Shown: positions 34,098-45,290 of the stretch, piece after piece
Position numbering within the stretch: position 1 is the first letter of the stretch
Layout of the letters: the number at the start of each line of letters is the position of its first letter
Assembly: GCA_963576725.1 (NCBI GenBank)
Contig: OY755252.1
Coordinates: 43,625,552-43,689,551, forward strand
Source of the DNA: Azorinus chamasolen
Taxonomy: Eukaryota > Mollusca > Bivalvia > Cardiida > Solecurtidae
Reading direction: 5' to 3'
DNA: 64,000 nt
The notes under the pieces: generated by a model
Database searches by the model: none
Seen by the model: the letters and a program-made list of their open reading frames with translations, nothing else
What the model was told of the DNA's origin: nothing
Program-made: the position numbers and the translations under genes

Positions 34098-34300
34098 CTT
34101 TAACCCTTTTAATGCTGAATTTTCTGAGAGGAATAGTCCAACAGTGTTTACAATAGAATCCACTCAATATGAAAGGCTTAAACTTGCTAGAGAATTTTGA
34201 ATGACAAACAGTGCAGTCACTGATGAGAGAGCTCCTCCAAGGGCCCTCTGACCCTCTGATCTTGGTCTACACTGTTTATAATTGCCAGTGTATGCTTGTC
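34098..34300. mobile_element. TTAA MITE (family I-like)
   Basis: TTTAACCCTTTTAATGCTGA starts it, and the palindrome GAGAGAGCTCCTCCAAGGGC is flanked by CAAACAGTGCAGTCACTGAT and TCTTGGTCTACACTGTTT. The right end is decayed. Confidence 0.6.
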
Positions 34301-34461
34301 CTGAATTCAAATAATTAAACGCCAGACTACAAACTGTACTTTCTTACAGAAATGAAAATGAAAAATAACGGAAAACAACTCTTTCAGATTTGTCATCTTT
34401 TAATAACAAGTTTATGACAGAATAGTTATACTTAAGATAATAATATGTACACTAGTATCAA

Positions 34462-34590
34462 GAATTCTGTTACACATAAAATATACGTACACATATAGAA
34501 TTCTGTTACATATAAAATGTACGTACACATATAGAATTCTGTTACACATAAAATATACATACACATATAGAATTCTGTTTCACAAAAATT
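34462..34590. repeat. 36-bp tandem repeat
   Basis: The unit TTCTGTTACACATAAAATAT + ACGTACACATATAGAA is present about 3.5 times with only a few changes. Confidence 0.92.
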
Positions 34591-35500
34591 TACAGACTCT
34601 AACAAATATTACACATTTACCATGTGATCACATTCAAAACTTATCCCCTCATTCGGAAAAACAACAATTAACTCTCAAATTAGCAGTTGGGATCAGCAAT
34701 TTATGAAAGAACAGCTCGAGAGGATAGCAGAAAATTATTGTAACTACATTCAGTAACATCTTTTAAGCATTTGCATATCAATAATAATAATAACAAAATG
34801 TGTTTGTGAAACACTATGCCCCCTAATTTGACCTATGACCTTGACCTTAAGAAGTTGCCCCTAAAAATGTTTGCCTCCAGAAGTTGCACATGCATGCCAA
34901 GTTTGAAGTATGTCTGTGCAATGGCTACAAAATTATCACCAATGTTAACAGTTTTATGCAACTAATCGCAAATGTTAAGACCAAAATCCTGGGATTACTC
35001 CTGAAATCAGAGCATTTCACTCTAAATATTTGTGAACATTTGCATAGTGCATTCAGTAAACAATAATCATTATAGTTTTATGAAACTGTGGAAATTTTAC
35101 GACCCACATTTGGGTCTAAATGTTTGCAGGGCGTAACGGTTACAGTTTACGCTTTCCCTATTCTGTGTTTATTTCAGTTTTCAATACCTACTGAATATTC
35201 ATGGACAAAATAGTTAAAATGAAATATAGAAGTTGGAAAATTGTAGCCATTTTACAAAGTAAAGAAACAGATCATTCAAATTCCATTAGGAAATAAAGCA
35301 GACCCTGATCAGACAGCTCCAATAGGAGCCGTCTTAACTGGATCTACTCTGTTTGCAAATGTGTTATAATGGAATATAAGAGGTGGAACATTTTTAGCCA
35401 TTTTTGAAAGTAAAGAAAGAGCTCTATCAAATTCCATTAGCAAACAGAGCAGACCCTGATCAGAGCCATCTGATGTGGGTCTACTCTGTTTGCAAATTCG

Positions 35501-35719
35501 TTAACCCATTCCCACATATTGACGCCTCTGTAAAAGTCACTTTTTGAAACCATTCTGATAAACAGAGCATTTGCTCCATAGAAGCAAATGTTCTATTTAT
35601 CAGAATGGTTTCAATACTACACAATTCTAAATACTTTCTTTTCTCTAGTAAATGTTCCTTTTGGGTAGACTTTTTCAAAGAGGTTAGGTCTAAAAATAGC
35701 CTAAGTGGGAATGTGTTAA
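35501..35719. mobile_element. TTAA MITE (family B)
   Basis: TTAACCCATTCCCACATATT to AAGTGGGAATGTGTTAA. The palindrome is AGAGCATTTGCTCCATAGAA with mirror CTATTTATCAG. It abuts two stacked family A fragments (35150-35500). Confidence 0.85.
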
Positions 35720-36082
35720 AACATGTTTATATGAAGGAAAGTGTGAACTACCTGCAACACTGACATAGAATTATTTTGCTGACCCAAGAATTTGCTCAAC
35801 AAGCTAAGAGTTAACCCATTCCCTCATGGACGCCTTTACACATCTTTGCAAACAGAGTAGACCCAGATCAGACAACTACTATAGGGTCTTCTCTGTTTGC
35901 TTGTGAAATTATAATATATCCGACTCTACAGTTTCTACCAATACCAAAACATCCTGTGTTCATATGCCGTTATAAAAAATCAGCAAATAAATATTCATGA
36001 TGTTATTATTTCTTACATGAATATTCAACAGGGAAGGAATACGAACTGATCAGATTATCCTCATTTGAAATATTCACACCTA

Positions 36083-36332
36083 TTAACCCTTTCCGTGTTC
36101 TATGTTTATTCCAAATTTCAATATCTACTGAATATTCATTCAAAACATAGTTATTAAGAAATATGGAAGGTACTACATTGTGGACATTTTAGAAAGCAAA
36201 GAAACAGATCTATCAAACTCTATAAGCAAACAGAGTAGACCCTGATCAGATGGCTCCTCTAGGAGCTGTCTGATCTGGGTCTTCTCTGTTTGCAAATGCA
36301 TGAAAACACGTTTATATGAGGGAAAGAGTTAA
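36083..36332. mobile_element. TTAA MITE (family A), complete
   Basis: TTAACCCTTTCCGTGTTCTA to TATGAGGGAAAGAGTTAA, 250 bp. The palindrome GATGGCTCCTCTAGGAGCTG lies between GTAGACCCTGATCA and TGATCTGGGTCTTC. The following MITE begins in the shared TTAA at 36329. Confidence 0.9.
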
Positions 36333-37099
36333 CCCTTTCCCTGTTGATGTATTCATGCACAAAATAAAGACATGAATATTTACAAGCTGCATTTTTATAA
36401 TGACCTAGGTACAGTGGAGGTTTTGATACTGCTAGAAACTAGAGTCACGTGTATTTTAATTTCATAAGCAAACACAGCAGACCCTAATGGGTCTTCCCTG
36501 TTTGCAAAGTCTTAAAAACGTTTATAAGAGGGAAAGGAAGGACAATAATTCAACAATGCATACCAAATGTTTAACCCTTTACCTCATGAATATACAAGAA
36601 TACATGACTTCATGAATATTCATAAATTGAATTTTCATCATGGAATATGAATGTAGGAAGAAGTAGAAACACATTTTTATTATCCTATAAGTGAACACAG
36701 TAGAGCATGATCGACCAGCTCCTACAGCAGCCATTTGATCTAGGTCTACATTGTTTGCAAAACAGAGAAACATCATCTCTATCAGGTAAAGGGTTAAATA
36801 AAACAGTCACTCACATATGTATAATTATCTACACAGTATTTATATAGATATCACAACAACAGAACTGGTATGGAAGTGCCACAGAAAAATAACAATTACA
36901 CATGTAGTTAAATATATGCATACCTTAAGCAAGCTTTACATTCATAACAAAAAATCTACAACTTTTTCATTTCATGAAACAGTCATAGTTTAAAAGCAAA
37001 GCTTAGTAATTCACACATGCCCTGTGCTGCATTCTAGGCTTGAAAACTACAGTAAAACCCAAATACTTCGAACACTAAAACAAATATCATTATCGGTTT

Positions 37100-37353
37100 T
37101 TAACCCTTTACTTCATAAATACGCCTTTCTACACCTTTGCAAACAGAGTAGACCCAGATCAGATGAATCTCTTAGGAGTTGTCTGATCAGGGTCTGCTCT
37201 GTTTGCTTATGAAACAATATAGATGTAGATATGATTATACAGCTTTTGTCGTGGCCAAGAATTTCTCTGTCCATGTGGCATTACAAAAATTATCTAATCA
37301 ATATTCATTATGTCAATATTTATTTCATAAATATTCACGGAGTAAAGGGTTAA
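37100..37353. mobile_element. TTAA MITE (family A2), complete
   Basis: TTAACCCTTTACTTCATAAA to TTCACGGAGTAAAGGGTTAA, with the palindrome region TGAATCTCTTAGGAGTTGTC, one arm of which is mutated. Confidence 0.87.
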
Positions 37354-37366
37354 GAAAGGTGGCTGC

Positions 37367-37590
37367 TTAACCCATTCCCTCATATTGACGACTCTGTAAA
37401 AGTGACTTTGTGAAACCATTGTGATAAATAGAGCATTAATTTTGCTCCTATAGGAGCAAATGCTCTATTTATCACAATGGTTTCAAACTACTAAATTCTA
37501 AATTTTCCTTTTCTCTAGTTAATGCTCCTTTTTGGTAGATTTTTTTCAAAGAGCTTGAATCTAAAAATATCCAATGAGGTAATGAGTTAA
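37367..37590. mobile_element. TTAA MITE (family B), complete
   Basis: TTAACCCATTCCCTCATATT to CAATGAGGTAATGAGTTAA. The palindrome AGGAGCAAATGCTCTATTTA has one arm carrying a small insertion (CATTAATTTTGCTCC). Confidence 0.9.
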
Positions 37591-38004
37591 TGCAGGTAAG
37601 TCATACAAAAAGTAACTTTAAGAGCTTTCTGCATAATGTTCGCTCTGCATTGAGCTGCCACCTGCCTAATAAAGGCATAAATTCTTCATTTATACTAAAA
37701 TTTCGAAGTATCAATTTTTTACTGATGGATTGTCTCAATTCACACATCTTCAGATCAACCAATTTTCCACTCCATGAAAATCATTTTTCAAGAAAAAATA
37801 AAACCATTTCTTTCATATTTGCAGTAGACCATAAATGAAATAATGATTTAATTTTATTCAACTTAATCAAATATTCTATTTCAATCAAATTGCATTTTTT
37901 TCAATTTAAATGAATCTTTAATTTCAATTGAACTGAATATTTTATTTCGCCTTAAATGAATATATTATTTCAGAGAATGAAACACCGAATGAAATACAGA
38001 AGTC

Positions 38005-38251
38005 TTAAACATTTCCCTCATATAAACGTGTGTTCAAGCATTTGCAAACAGAGTAGACCCAGATCAGATGGCTCCTATAGGAGCTGTCTGATCAGGGTCT
38101 TCTGTGTTTACTAATGGAATTCGAAACATGTTTCTTTACTTTCTAAAATGGCTACAATGTTTCAGCCTTCCATATTTCATTATAACTATTTTGGCCATGA
38201 ATATTCAGTTGGTGTTGAAATTTGTAATAAACAGGACAGGGAAAGGATTAA
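38005..38251. mobile_element. TTAA MITE (family A), complete
   Basis: TTAAACATTTCCCTCATATA to GACAGGGAAAGGATTAA. The palindrome GATGGCTCCTATAGGAGCTG is flanked by GTAGACCCAGATCA and TGATCAGGGTCTTC. Confidence 0.88.
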
Positions 38252-38336
38252 AAAGCAGGTGGTTGCTTAACCATTTACTTTGTGAATATTTATACAAACT
38301 TCACGACTTCATAAATATTCATTTACTGATTTTATT

Positions 38337-38585
38337 TGACCCTTCGCTTGCTGAATTTTAAAATACATTTCGCCTTCTTTACCCATGCCCTATTGTATAA
38401 TTACATATATCTTCACTGTGTACAAGTATTTCGCTGTGCACTCACTGCTGTGGATTGCACTGGTTGCATAATCAATTTGTAAATAGTGCAGACCCTGATG
38501 AGACAGCTCCTGCAGGAGCTGTCTCATCTGGGTCTTCACTATTTACAGGTAGGTATATTGACGTGAATAGCAAGTGAAGGGTTAA
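38337..38585 (-). mobile_element. TTAA MITE (family C), third copy, inverted
   Basis: The reverse complement of the 13216 and 17036 copies, with the palindrome GACAGCTCCTGCAGGAGCTG and the end CAAGTGAAGGGTTAA. The left TTAA has become TTGA. Confidence 0.9.
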
Positions 38586-39151
38586 TGGAATATGAACCAA
38601 AACAATCTGATATTGACAGAAACATAATTCTATTAGCAAACAGAGCAGACTGTTCTGGGTCTACTTTGTTTGCAAAGGGTAAATGCATGGCAAAGGTTAT
38701 ACAGGTTCGGACGTTTCTGCCTTAGTTTTAACCTGCTTTAAGCTACCACTTGCTTTCAAGAAAAAGACTCCTTTTTAAAGGTTGCCAACCCCCCCACCCC
38801 CCAAAAAAAAAAAAAACTGGTTACACTGTAGATGAAAAAGAAATTCAAACAATTCAAACTGGATTATCCTATTATAGTTAATACATGTAACAATAGTGTC
38901 TTTTGAAAGTTCATCTATCATGCCTATTGGTAATCAGAAGGATGCATAGGTGATGGTACCAAAAAGGGTTCCTATGCATCTGAAAAAAGAAGTAACCGAG
39001 TCCAATAGTAACCTGTTATCTCACAGAGATGCCTTTTTACATCTTTACAGTGTAGACCCAGACCAGACAGCCCCTGCTGGAACTGTCTAATCAGCGTCTG
39101 CTGTTTGCTTATGGAACCATACAGAACTGATTCTAAAGTTTCTATCATGGT

Positions 39152-39383
39152 TTAACCCTTTCCCTCATAGGCTAATTTTAGATCAAACCTCTTTGAATAA
39201 ATCAACCCAAAAGGAGCATTAACTAGAGAAAAGGAATTTGTTTTAGAATTTTGTAGTTTTGGAACCATTGTGATAAATAGAGCATTTGCTCCTAAGGAGC
39301 AAATGGCTCTATTTATCAAAATGGTTTCATAAAGTGACTTTTACAGAGGCGTAGAAAGGCGTATTTATGGAGGAAAGGGTTAT
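39152..39383. mobile_element. TTAA MITE (family B)
   Basis: TTAACCCTTTCCCTCATAGG to TATGGAGGAAAGGGTTA; the palindrome is AGAGCATTTGCTCCTAAGGA with mirror. Its outer ends are family A-like (CCCTTTCCCTCAT), so it has recombined or converted ends. Confidence 0.82.
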
Positions 39384-39856
39384 GGTTCTCTTGTTCAGGT
39401 ACCAGTATAAGAATTCAGTCAATGAATATTCATGAAGTGATAGATGTTTGTATAATTATTCATCAACAGCTGATGTCTCAATTGGCTTGGACAAATCATA
39501 TGAAACTGATCAGATAGATAAGAATGGGATTGTGACATATAGATAAGAATGATCAGATAGATAAGAATGGGATTTTAACATAACATGTTTTATTAGTGTG
39601 GAGAAAACGTTCATGAAGTAGATACTATGTGGACTATTTTAAAGGAGTCAATCCCATCCTAGAAATTAACCCCACCTGACTGATTGCCTTTAAATTGTAA
39701 TATCACATGAAAAAATATAATACATTTGCTATCCTAAGTACATGTATTACATTATCTGGTTCTACAATGTCACCACCATGCAAACAGAATAGACCAAGAT
39801 CAGAAGGCTCTTGATGGAACCATCTGATCAGGGTCTGCTCTGTTTTCTTATTAAAT

Positions 39857-40008
39857 AACATGTGGCTGCTTAAAGCAAGGTGAAAGTAAAACAGAACGCT
39901 CCCATAGGAGTGTTCGGTTTTACTTTCACCTTGCTTTAAGCAGCCATCTGCCTTTAACACAAAATACTTGATGTAATTTAGTGGTCGTTATAGAGAGGTT
40001 TTACTGTA
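39857..40008. mobile_element. pogo-like TA MITE (family D), left-truncated
   Basis: Arms GCAAGGTGAAAGTAAAACAG and TTTTACTTTCACCTTGCTTT surround ACGCTCCCATAGGAGTGTTC. The right end is TATAGAGAGGTTTTACTGTA; the left end is missing. Confidence 0.82.
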
Positions 40009-40033
40009 GTCACTATATCTGACATAAGTATTC

Positions 40034-40165
40034 ACACACTTTTGATTGGTCAGATTTGAGTTCTCAAGCTTTTGATTGGTCAGATTTGAGCCAAAGGCTC
40101 AAATCTGACCAATCAAAAACTTGAGAACGAACTCAGACTCAACTAAAAGTTTTACAAGCATAGAT
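40034..40165. mobile_element. Long-hairpin element (family E), left end lost
   Basis: TTTTGATTGGTCAGATTTGA twice on the left, the tip GAGCCAAAGGCTC, then CTGACCAATCAAAAACTTGA and CTCAACTAAAAGTTTTACAA. Confidence 0.82.
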
Positions 40166-40491
40166 ACTGATTCTACAGTTCTAGCCAATGTGAAACTTAC
40201 CTGGCTCATAATGCCATCATATACAATTATATTCAGTCTGAGTCATTATTTCTTACATGAATATTCATGAGACAAAGTGTGGAAAACAATGCAAATGACA
40301 ATCTAAATGATTTACATCATGATGACACAATATAAACAATTCAACATCATGATAATTGTCTCATGCTTAATAATATAAGTTCTAAGCTTTATACACTGTA
40401 TACATGTAACATGTATGTACTTGTATGCACTTTTTATCTAAAAGCTGGCATTCATCTCAAAGACAGTTGAGACTCTAACTTGTAACCACTC

Positions 40492-40704
40492 TTAACCCTT
40501 ACAATGCTGACTTTTCAAATGGACTATTCCACAATTCAAACAGGTCAAGCTTATGGTGTATATTCAGAGATTTTTCTGAAGAAAAGTGTAACATGACAAA
40601 CAGTGCAGACCCTGATGAGAGGGCTCCTCTAGGAGCCCTCTCATCTGGGTCTACACTGTTTGTAAAGGACATTTATGACTCGTGTCCATCAGAGTAAGAG
40701 TTAA
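40492..40704 (+). mobile_element. TTAA MITE (family I), complete
   Basis: TTAACCCTTACAATGCTGAC to ATCAGAGTAAGAGTTAA. The palindrome GAGGGCTCCTCTAGGAGCCC sits between GACCCTGATGA and TCATCTGGGTC, again with the single-base arm mismatch. Confidence 0.88.
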
Positions 40705-40784
40705 CCCTACACTGAAAATGAGTGTACTGGCATGGATTGTCACTCAAAATCCTCTGGCAAATTATAACCTTTTGTACTGTCAGA

Positions 40785-41070
40785 CTGGACTCTTCCCATT
40801 AGACAACTGAACAGACTCTTCCCATTAGACAACTGAACACTCTTCCCATTAGACAACTGAACAGACTCTTCCCATTAGACAACTGAACGGACTCTTCCCA
40901 TTAGACAACTGAATGGACTCTTCCCATTAGACAACTGAATGGACTCTTCCCATTAGACAACTGAACAGACTCTTCCCATTAGACAACTGAATGGACTCTT
41001 CCCATTAGACAACTGAATGGACTCTTCCCATTAGACAACTGAATGGACTCTTCCCATTAGACAATGACAG
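40785..41070. repeat. 26-bp minisatellite
   Basis: The unit GGACTCTTCCCATTAGACAA + CTGAAT repeats about 11 times with AACAG/AATGG variants. It has expanded inside a family I-like MITE whose ends flank it (TTAACCCTACACTGAAAA and TTCAGCATTGAAAGGG). Confidence 0.93.
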
Positions 41071-41346
41071 ACCATTCCATATTGAAAGTTCAGCATTGAA
41101 AGGGCTGATCTAGAGAATAATATCTCATCTAAAAATACACTGCAATGGTGCCCAATGTCAATATAGATGTTTTATACATTACAATATCAACTCTTATCAT
41201 GCTGATGAAATTATTTGTCTGCTCAAACTCTGATCTGGAACACTGTTCAGTGTTCACTGATTATTTGTTCAATGTTTTTTAAAAAAAAAACTGATGGTGT
41301 GTCAAAGACCTTGGACCGTGATTAGATGCCAAGTTATTGGCAAACT

Positions 41347-41563
41347 AGTAGAACCTGTCTTAAGCGACCATCAAAAAGGTCTAATTATGAATCTGTAAGG
41401 CAGGTGGAAGCTTAATGTAGGTTAAAAATAATGCACAAAAGCTACTATAGGAGCTTTCTGTATTACTTTTGCTCTGCATTTAGCAACCACCTGCTTTTTA
41501 CGATGCCTATATATATGTTCAATACGGTAATTGAATGGTCGCTTAAGTGAGGTTCTACTGTAT
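41347..41563. mobile_element. pogo-like TA MITE (family D), complete
   Basis: TAGTAGAACCTGTCTTAAGC to GCTTAAGTGAGGTTCTACTG; palindrome AAAAGCTACTATAGGAGCTT. Confidence 0.85.
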
Positions 41564-41835
41564 AAGGGTACTACATGTATTTGTATAACAATATGTATAT
41601 TTAAACAGTTCAAAAATAACATCCCATCTCTAATCTGGGCCAACAGTTTTTTCCTACTACTTATAACATAATGCCAGAATATCTATAAAAAGATGCACCA
41701 GTAGGTATCTTTATAATCAGTAGCCTGATATCAACAAAGGATATTAATCAAGTCATTCTGGCACCAATTAATTTTCATCTACAAAATATTTTGTCTGCTT
41801 TAATCTTACAGTGGAATTCTTTTCAATGTCATGCC

Positions 41836-42085
41836 TTAACCCTTTCCCTCATATAAACGTGTTTTCACGCATCTGCAGACAGAGTAGACCCAGATCGGAT
41901 GGCTCCTAGAGGAGCCGTCTGATCAGGGTCTACTCTGTTTGCTAATAGAATATCAAAGATCTGTGTCTTTACTTTCTAAAATGGCCACAATGTTCCACCT
42001 TCCATATTTCATTATAACCTTTTTGTCCATGAATATTCAGTAGGTATTGAAATGTGTAATAAACACAGAACAGGGAAAGGGTTAA
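41836..42085. mobile_element. TTAA MITE (family A), complete reference copy
   Basis: A well-preserved 250-bp copy with TTAA at both ends: TTAACCCTTTCCCTCATATA and AACAGGGAAAGGGTTAA. The centre GATGGCTCCTAGAGGAGCCG lies between AGTAGACCCAGATC and GATCAGGGTCTACT; TTCACGCATCTGCAGACAGA and AATATTCAGTAGGTATTGAA are subterminal. Confidence 0.92.
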
Positions 42086-42149
42086 TTAATTGTAAGTAGT
42101 ATGTCAAACAGTTTGCAAGGTAATCACAGGTTCGCCCATTGCAGCAAGC

Positions 42150-42258
42150 CCTGTGAGTCACTCACCCTGGACTTACCCTGTGAGTCACTCACCCTGGACA
42201 CTTACCCTGTGAGTCACTCACCCTGGACTTACCCTGTGAGTCACTCACCCCGGACTTA
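42150..42258. repeat. 27-bp tandem repeat
   Basis: CCTGTGAGTCACTCACCCTG + GACTTAC, four copies, one with a 2-bp insertion (GGACACTTAC). Confidence 0.9.
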
Positions 42259-42693
42259 GGCAGTGAAAGAGTTGACATAAAATATAAACTACCTTTCCAA
42301 AGAGCCAATCAGGTCGATAAAAACACTTATCAGCAAAACCTTGGACAATTTGCATAGATGTCATGTACTTTAACAGAGTCATGTCTCTTGATTAAAGTGT
42401 TGACTATTCCTTTACACCATAGAAACACCTTTCTACGCCTTTGCAAAGTTTGCGAACAGAGAAGACCCAGATTAGAGGGCTCCAATAGGAGCAATCTGAT
42501 GAGGGTCGGCTGTGTTTGCTTATGATATAATATAGACATGATTTTACAGTTTCTGCCTTGTCCAAAACTTCCCCTGTCCATGTGCTATTATTACAGTTAG
42601 TCTATCATTCATGATGTCATTATTTCTTATAAACGTTCAATCATGGAGTAAAGGGTTATGTAAGAATCATCAAGAGTATCCATAGACTGACAA

Positions 42694-42937
42694 TTAACCC
42701 TTTCCCTCATGTAAACGTGTTTTCACGCATTTGCAAACAGAGTAGATCCAGATCAGACGGCTCCTAGAGGAGCCGTCTGATCAGGGCCTGCTCTGTTTGC
42801 TAATGGAATTTGATAGCTATGTTTCTTTACTTTCTAAAATGGCTACAATATCCCACCTTCAATATTTGATTATAATTATTTTTTCCATTAATATTCAGTA
42901 GGTATTGACTAAATATAGAACAGGGAACCAGGGTTAA
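42694..42937. mobile_element. TTAA MITE (family A), complete
   Basis: TTAACCCTTTCCCTCATGTA to AACAGGGAACCAGGGTTAA; palindrome GACGGCTCCTAGAGGAGCCG between CCAGATCA and TGATCAGGG. Another MITE begins directly at the right TTAA. Confidence 0.9.
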
Positions 42938-43439
42938 CCCTCTACCTGATGAACTTTTATGTCTGTAATAAGGTCCAGGTCTTCATCAATTAGCTCCATT
43001 TTTATAATGGCCAATGAACACAGGGATGTTTGGCTATGGCACAAATTGTAGAATCAGATCTTTATTATTCCATAAGCAAACCAAGCAGACCCTGATCAGA
43101 TGGCTCCCAAATGTGTCAAATGTGTAGCTATTTGGTAAAAGGTTAAACAAAAGCTTTGCAATGTAACTGCAAGGGCTATTAACCTTTTCCCTGTTCTATG
43201 TTTGTTCTATTCTATTCCAAATTTCAATACCTACTGAATATTAATGGACAAAAGAGTTATGATTACATATGGAAGATGGAACATTGTAGCTTAGTCTAGA
43301 AAGTAAAGAAACAGATCTGTCAAATTTCATTGACAAACAGAGCAGATTCTGGTCAGATGGCTCCTATAGAAGCCATCTGATCTGGGTCTACTCAAGTTTT
43401 TATAAAAGAAAGCATAAAAAAGCAGATTTTGATCCTTGC

Positions 43440-44320
43440 GATTGTGTTCTTTGACACAGCTCTAAATCTATTAACCCATGCCCACAATGCTTTTAGTAAT
43501 TTTTAAAGGTATACTTCTAGCCCATCCTGCTCCAAAATCGTATACTATGAAAAATTTCAAAAAGGGCAATAACTCCAGTAAGAGGGGTTCAGATCAGAAA
43601 GAAAATTGCAGGTGCACAAGTTCTCTACAAACTTTCCACACATTTGGCACAAGACTGTAGAAAAAGAAGCTCTGACAAAATTGCAGCTCAGGGTGGGCAG
43701 ATTGACCAGTGTGGACACAGTAAAATTCTATAAGGAATCCGAGCAGATCCTGATATGACAGAAGCTGTCTGATCTGGATGTACTGTGTTTGCAAAATAAG
43801 TGGAAAGGCTTTTTATGAAGTTATAGATTTCCAAAACACTTTTCTTATCTGGAGATACAGTTTACTTTTTGCTTGCCATCATGAACATCAACTAAATCCA
43901 GATGAAGGCTATGACAACACCTCTCCTGCTTCTCCACAAAAAGACAGTCGAGGTAATAAAAATTACATCCAGGTTAAATAAGTTTACACATAAATGATAT
44001 TATACTTAAATGTCACTCAACATCATATATCCAGTCTATAGCTATTCACATGGAAGGGCTACTTCCCAAAGTAGACCATGCTCGTCCAATGCTGACCTTG
44101 CTTATTCTGTGATGGTAACAGTAGAATCTCATGTAACATGAACTGGAATACACTGCAACTCCAATCAAATCCAAAAGCACTGCTTGGTCCGATTTTCACT
44201 GCTTTAAACCCTATAATCTGTACACCCTTCCAAACTAGAAACTGTATAGAACTTTGTCTAACTCAGACGAGTTCTTCTTAAGGAATCACGAGCTGTAGAG
44301 AAGATGCATACTGACAAATC
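43440..44320. other. No gene seen; decayed repeats
   Basis: Fragments such as AAAAGGGCAATAACTCCAG (typical of relic tandem-core elements) and a family A half (GATCCTGATATGACAGAAGC). The short ORFs have no recognisable domain. Confidence 0.4.
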
Positions 44321-44505
44321 AAAATCTGAGTTTGTTCTCAAGTTTTTGATTGGTCAGATTTGAGCCTTTGGCTCAAATCTGACCAATCAAAAGCTTGAGA
44401 ACTCAAATCTGACCAATCAAAAGCTTGAGAACTCAAATCTGGCCAATCAAAAGCTTGAGAACGATCTCAGACTCAACTAAAAAGCTTTATAAGCACAGAC
44501 CCTGT
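44319..44505. mobile_element. Long-hairpin element (family E) with three right arms
   Basis: The tip GAGCCTTTGGCTC is followed by three direct copies of CAATCAAAAGCTTGAGAAC on the right against one on the left. The right end is TTTATAAGCACAGACCCT. Confidence 0.87.
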
Positions 44506-44601
44506 TATATCTCAACCAAGCCCTATCTTGCAGCAACTCTCAGAGGTGATTCTAATGAGTAGCAGCAAGATAGAGTTAGGTGGAGAAAATGATGTTTTAT
44601 C

Positions 44602-44851
44602 TATAAACCCTTTACTCCATAAATATGCCTTTTTAAGCCTTTGCAAACAAAGCAGATCCAGATCAGACAGCTCCTATAGGAGCCGTCTGATCAGGGTCTG
44701 CTTTGTTTGCTTGATATAATAAAGATGTGATTCTACAGATTCTATCATTGTCAAGAAATTCCTGTGTCCATGTGCTATTATAACAGTTAATCTATTTAAC
44801 ATTCATGATGCCATTATTTCTTACATGAATATTCATGGAGTAAAGGGTTAA
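44602..44851. mobile_element. TTAA MITE (family A2), complete
   Basis: TAAACCCTTTACTCCATAAA to TTCATGGAGTAAAGGGTTAA; palindrome GACAGCTCCTATAGGAGCCG between ATCCAGATCA and TGATCAGGGT. It lies just downstream of the STAM stop codon. Confidence 0.9.
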
Positions 44852-45007
44852 AAAGCTTATATACTCTGCTTATCTACAGCTCTGAGAAATCCTGGCATAA
44901 CACACAACACAGCATCACTCAGTTGATGCTAGAATAATCTATTGCAGAAACATGTATCCTTTTTTGCGACATAAAGTGACAGAAGAAAACATTCACAGTT
45001 GTCTGTT

Positions 45008-45290
45008 TCACAACAGCTGTTGCTGGGGAAGAGTTTGTTGATATAAAGAATGCCCCTGCATACTCTGTGGTCCATAACTACTGCTGGATAAGCTTGAAAC
45101 TGGACCTCCAGCACTCTGTACATACTGTGTCTGCGGCTGTGAAGGAACTATATTCTGGTGTAAGGATACATTCTGTGGCGGTGAAGGAACTACATTCTGG
45201 TGTAAGGATACATTCTGCGGCGGTGAAGGAACTACATTTTGTTGTGTATAAGGGAGCGTCTGCTGTCCAGGAATACCACTAGCTGTTGCA
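45008..45290 (-). CDS. STAM: STAM terminal exon
   Basis: 283 bp with the stop at 45008-45010. It encodes [16 protein letters not shown], then 14-residue units [14 protein letters not shown] (two copies and a third start, 42-bp direct repeats), a Ser-rich stretch and the end [10 protein letters not shown]. Vertebrate STAM also ends in a Gln-rich stretch with a terminal LL. No clear AATAAA follows nearby. Confidence 0.88.

Noticed and set aside
33647..34163. Cys/Val/Ser-rich ORFs that look like membrane proteins
   Set aside because: Translation of the GACAGA-rich 43-bp minisatellite; overlapping frames give equally long products.
43478..43981. Two plus-strand ORFs of 60-67 residues
   Set aside because: They have no recognisable domain, start within relic repeat sequence, and lack splice or promoter context.
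44929..45123. Separate 64-residue ORF downstream of STAM
   Set aside because: It overlaps the STAM terminal exon in another frame and has no domain.
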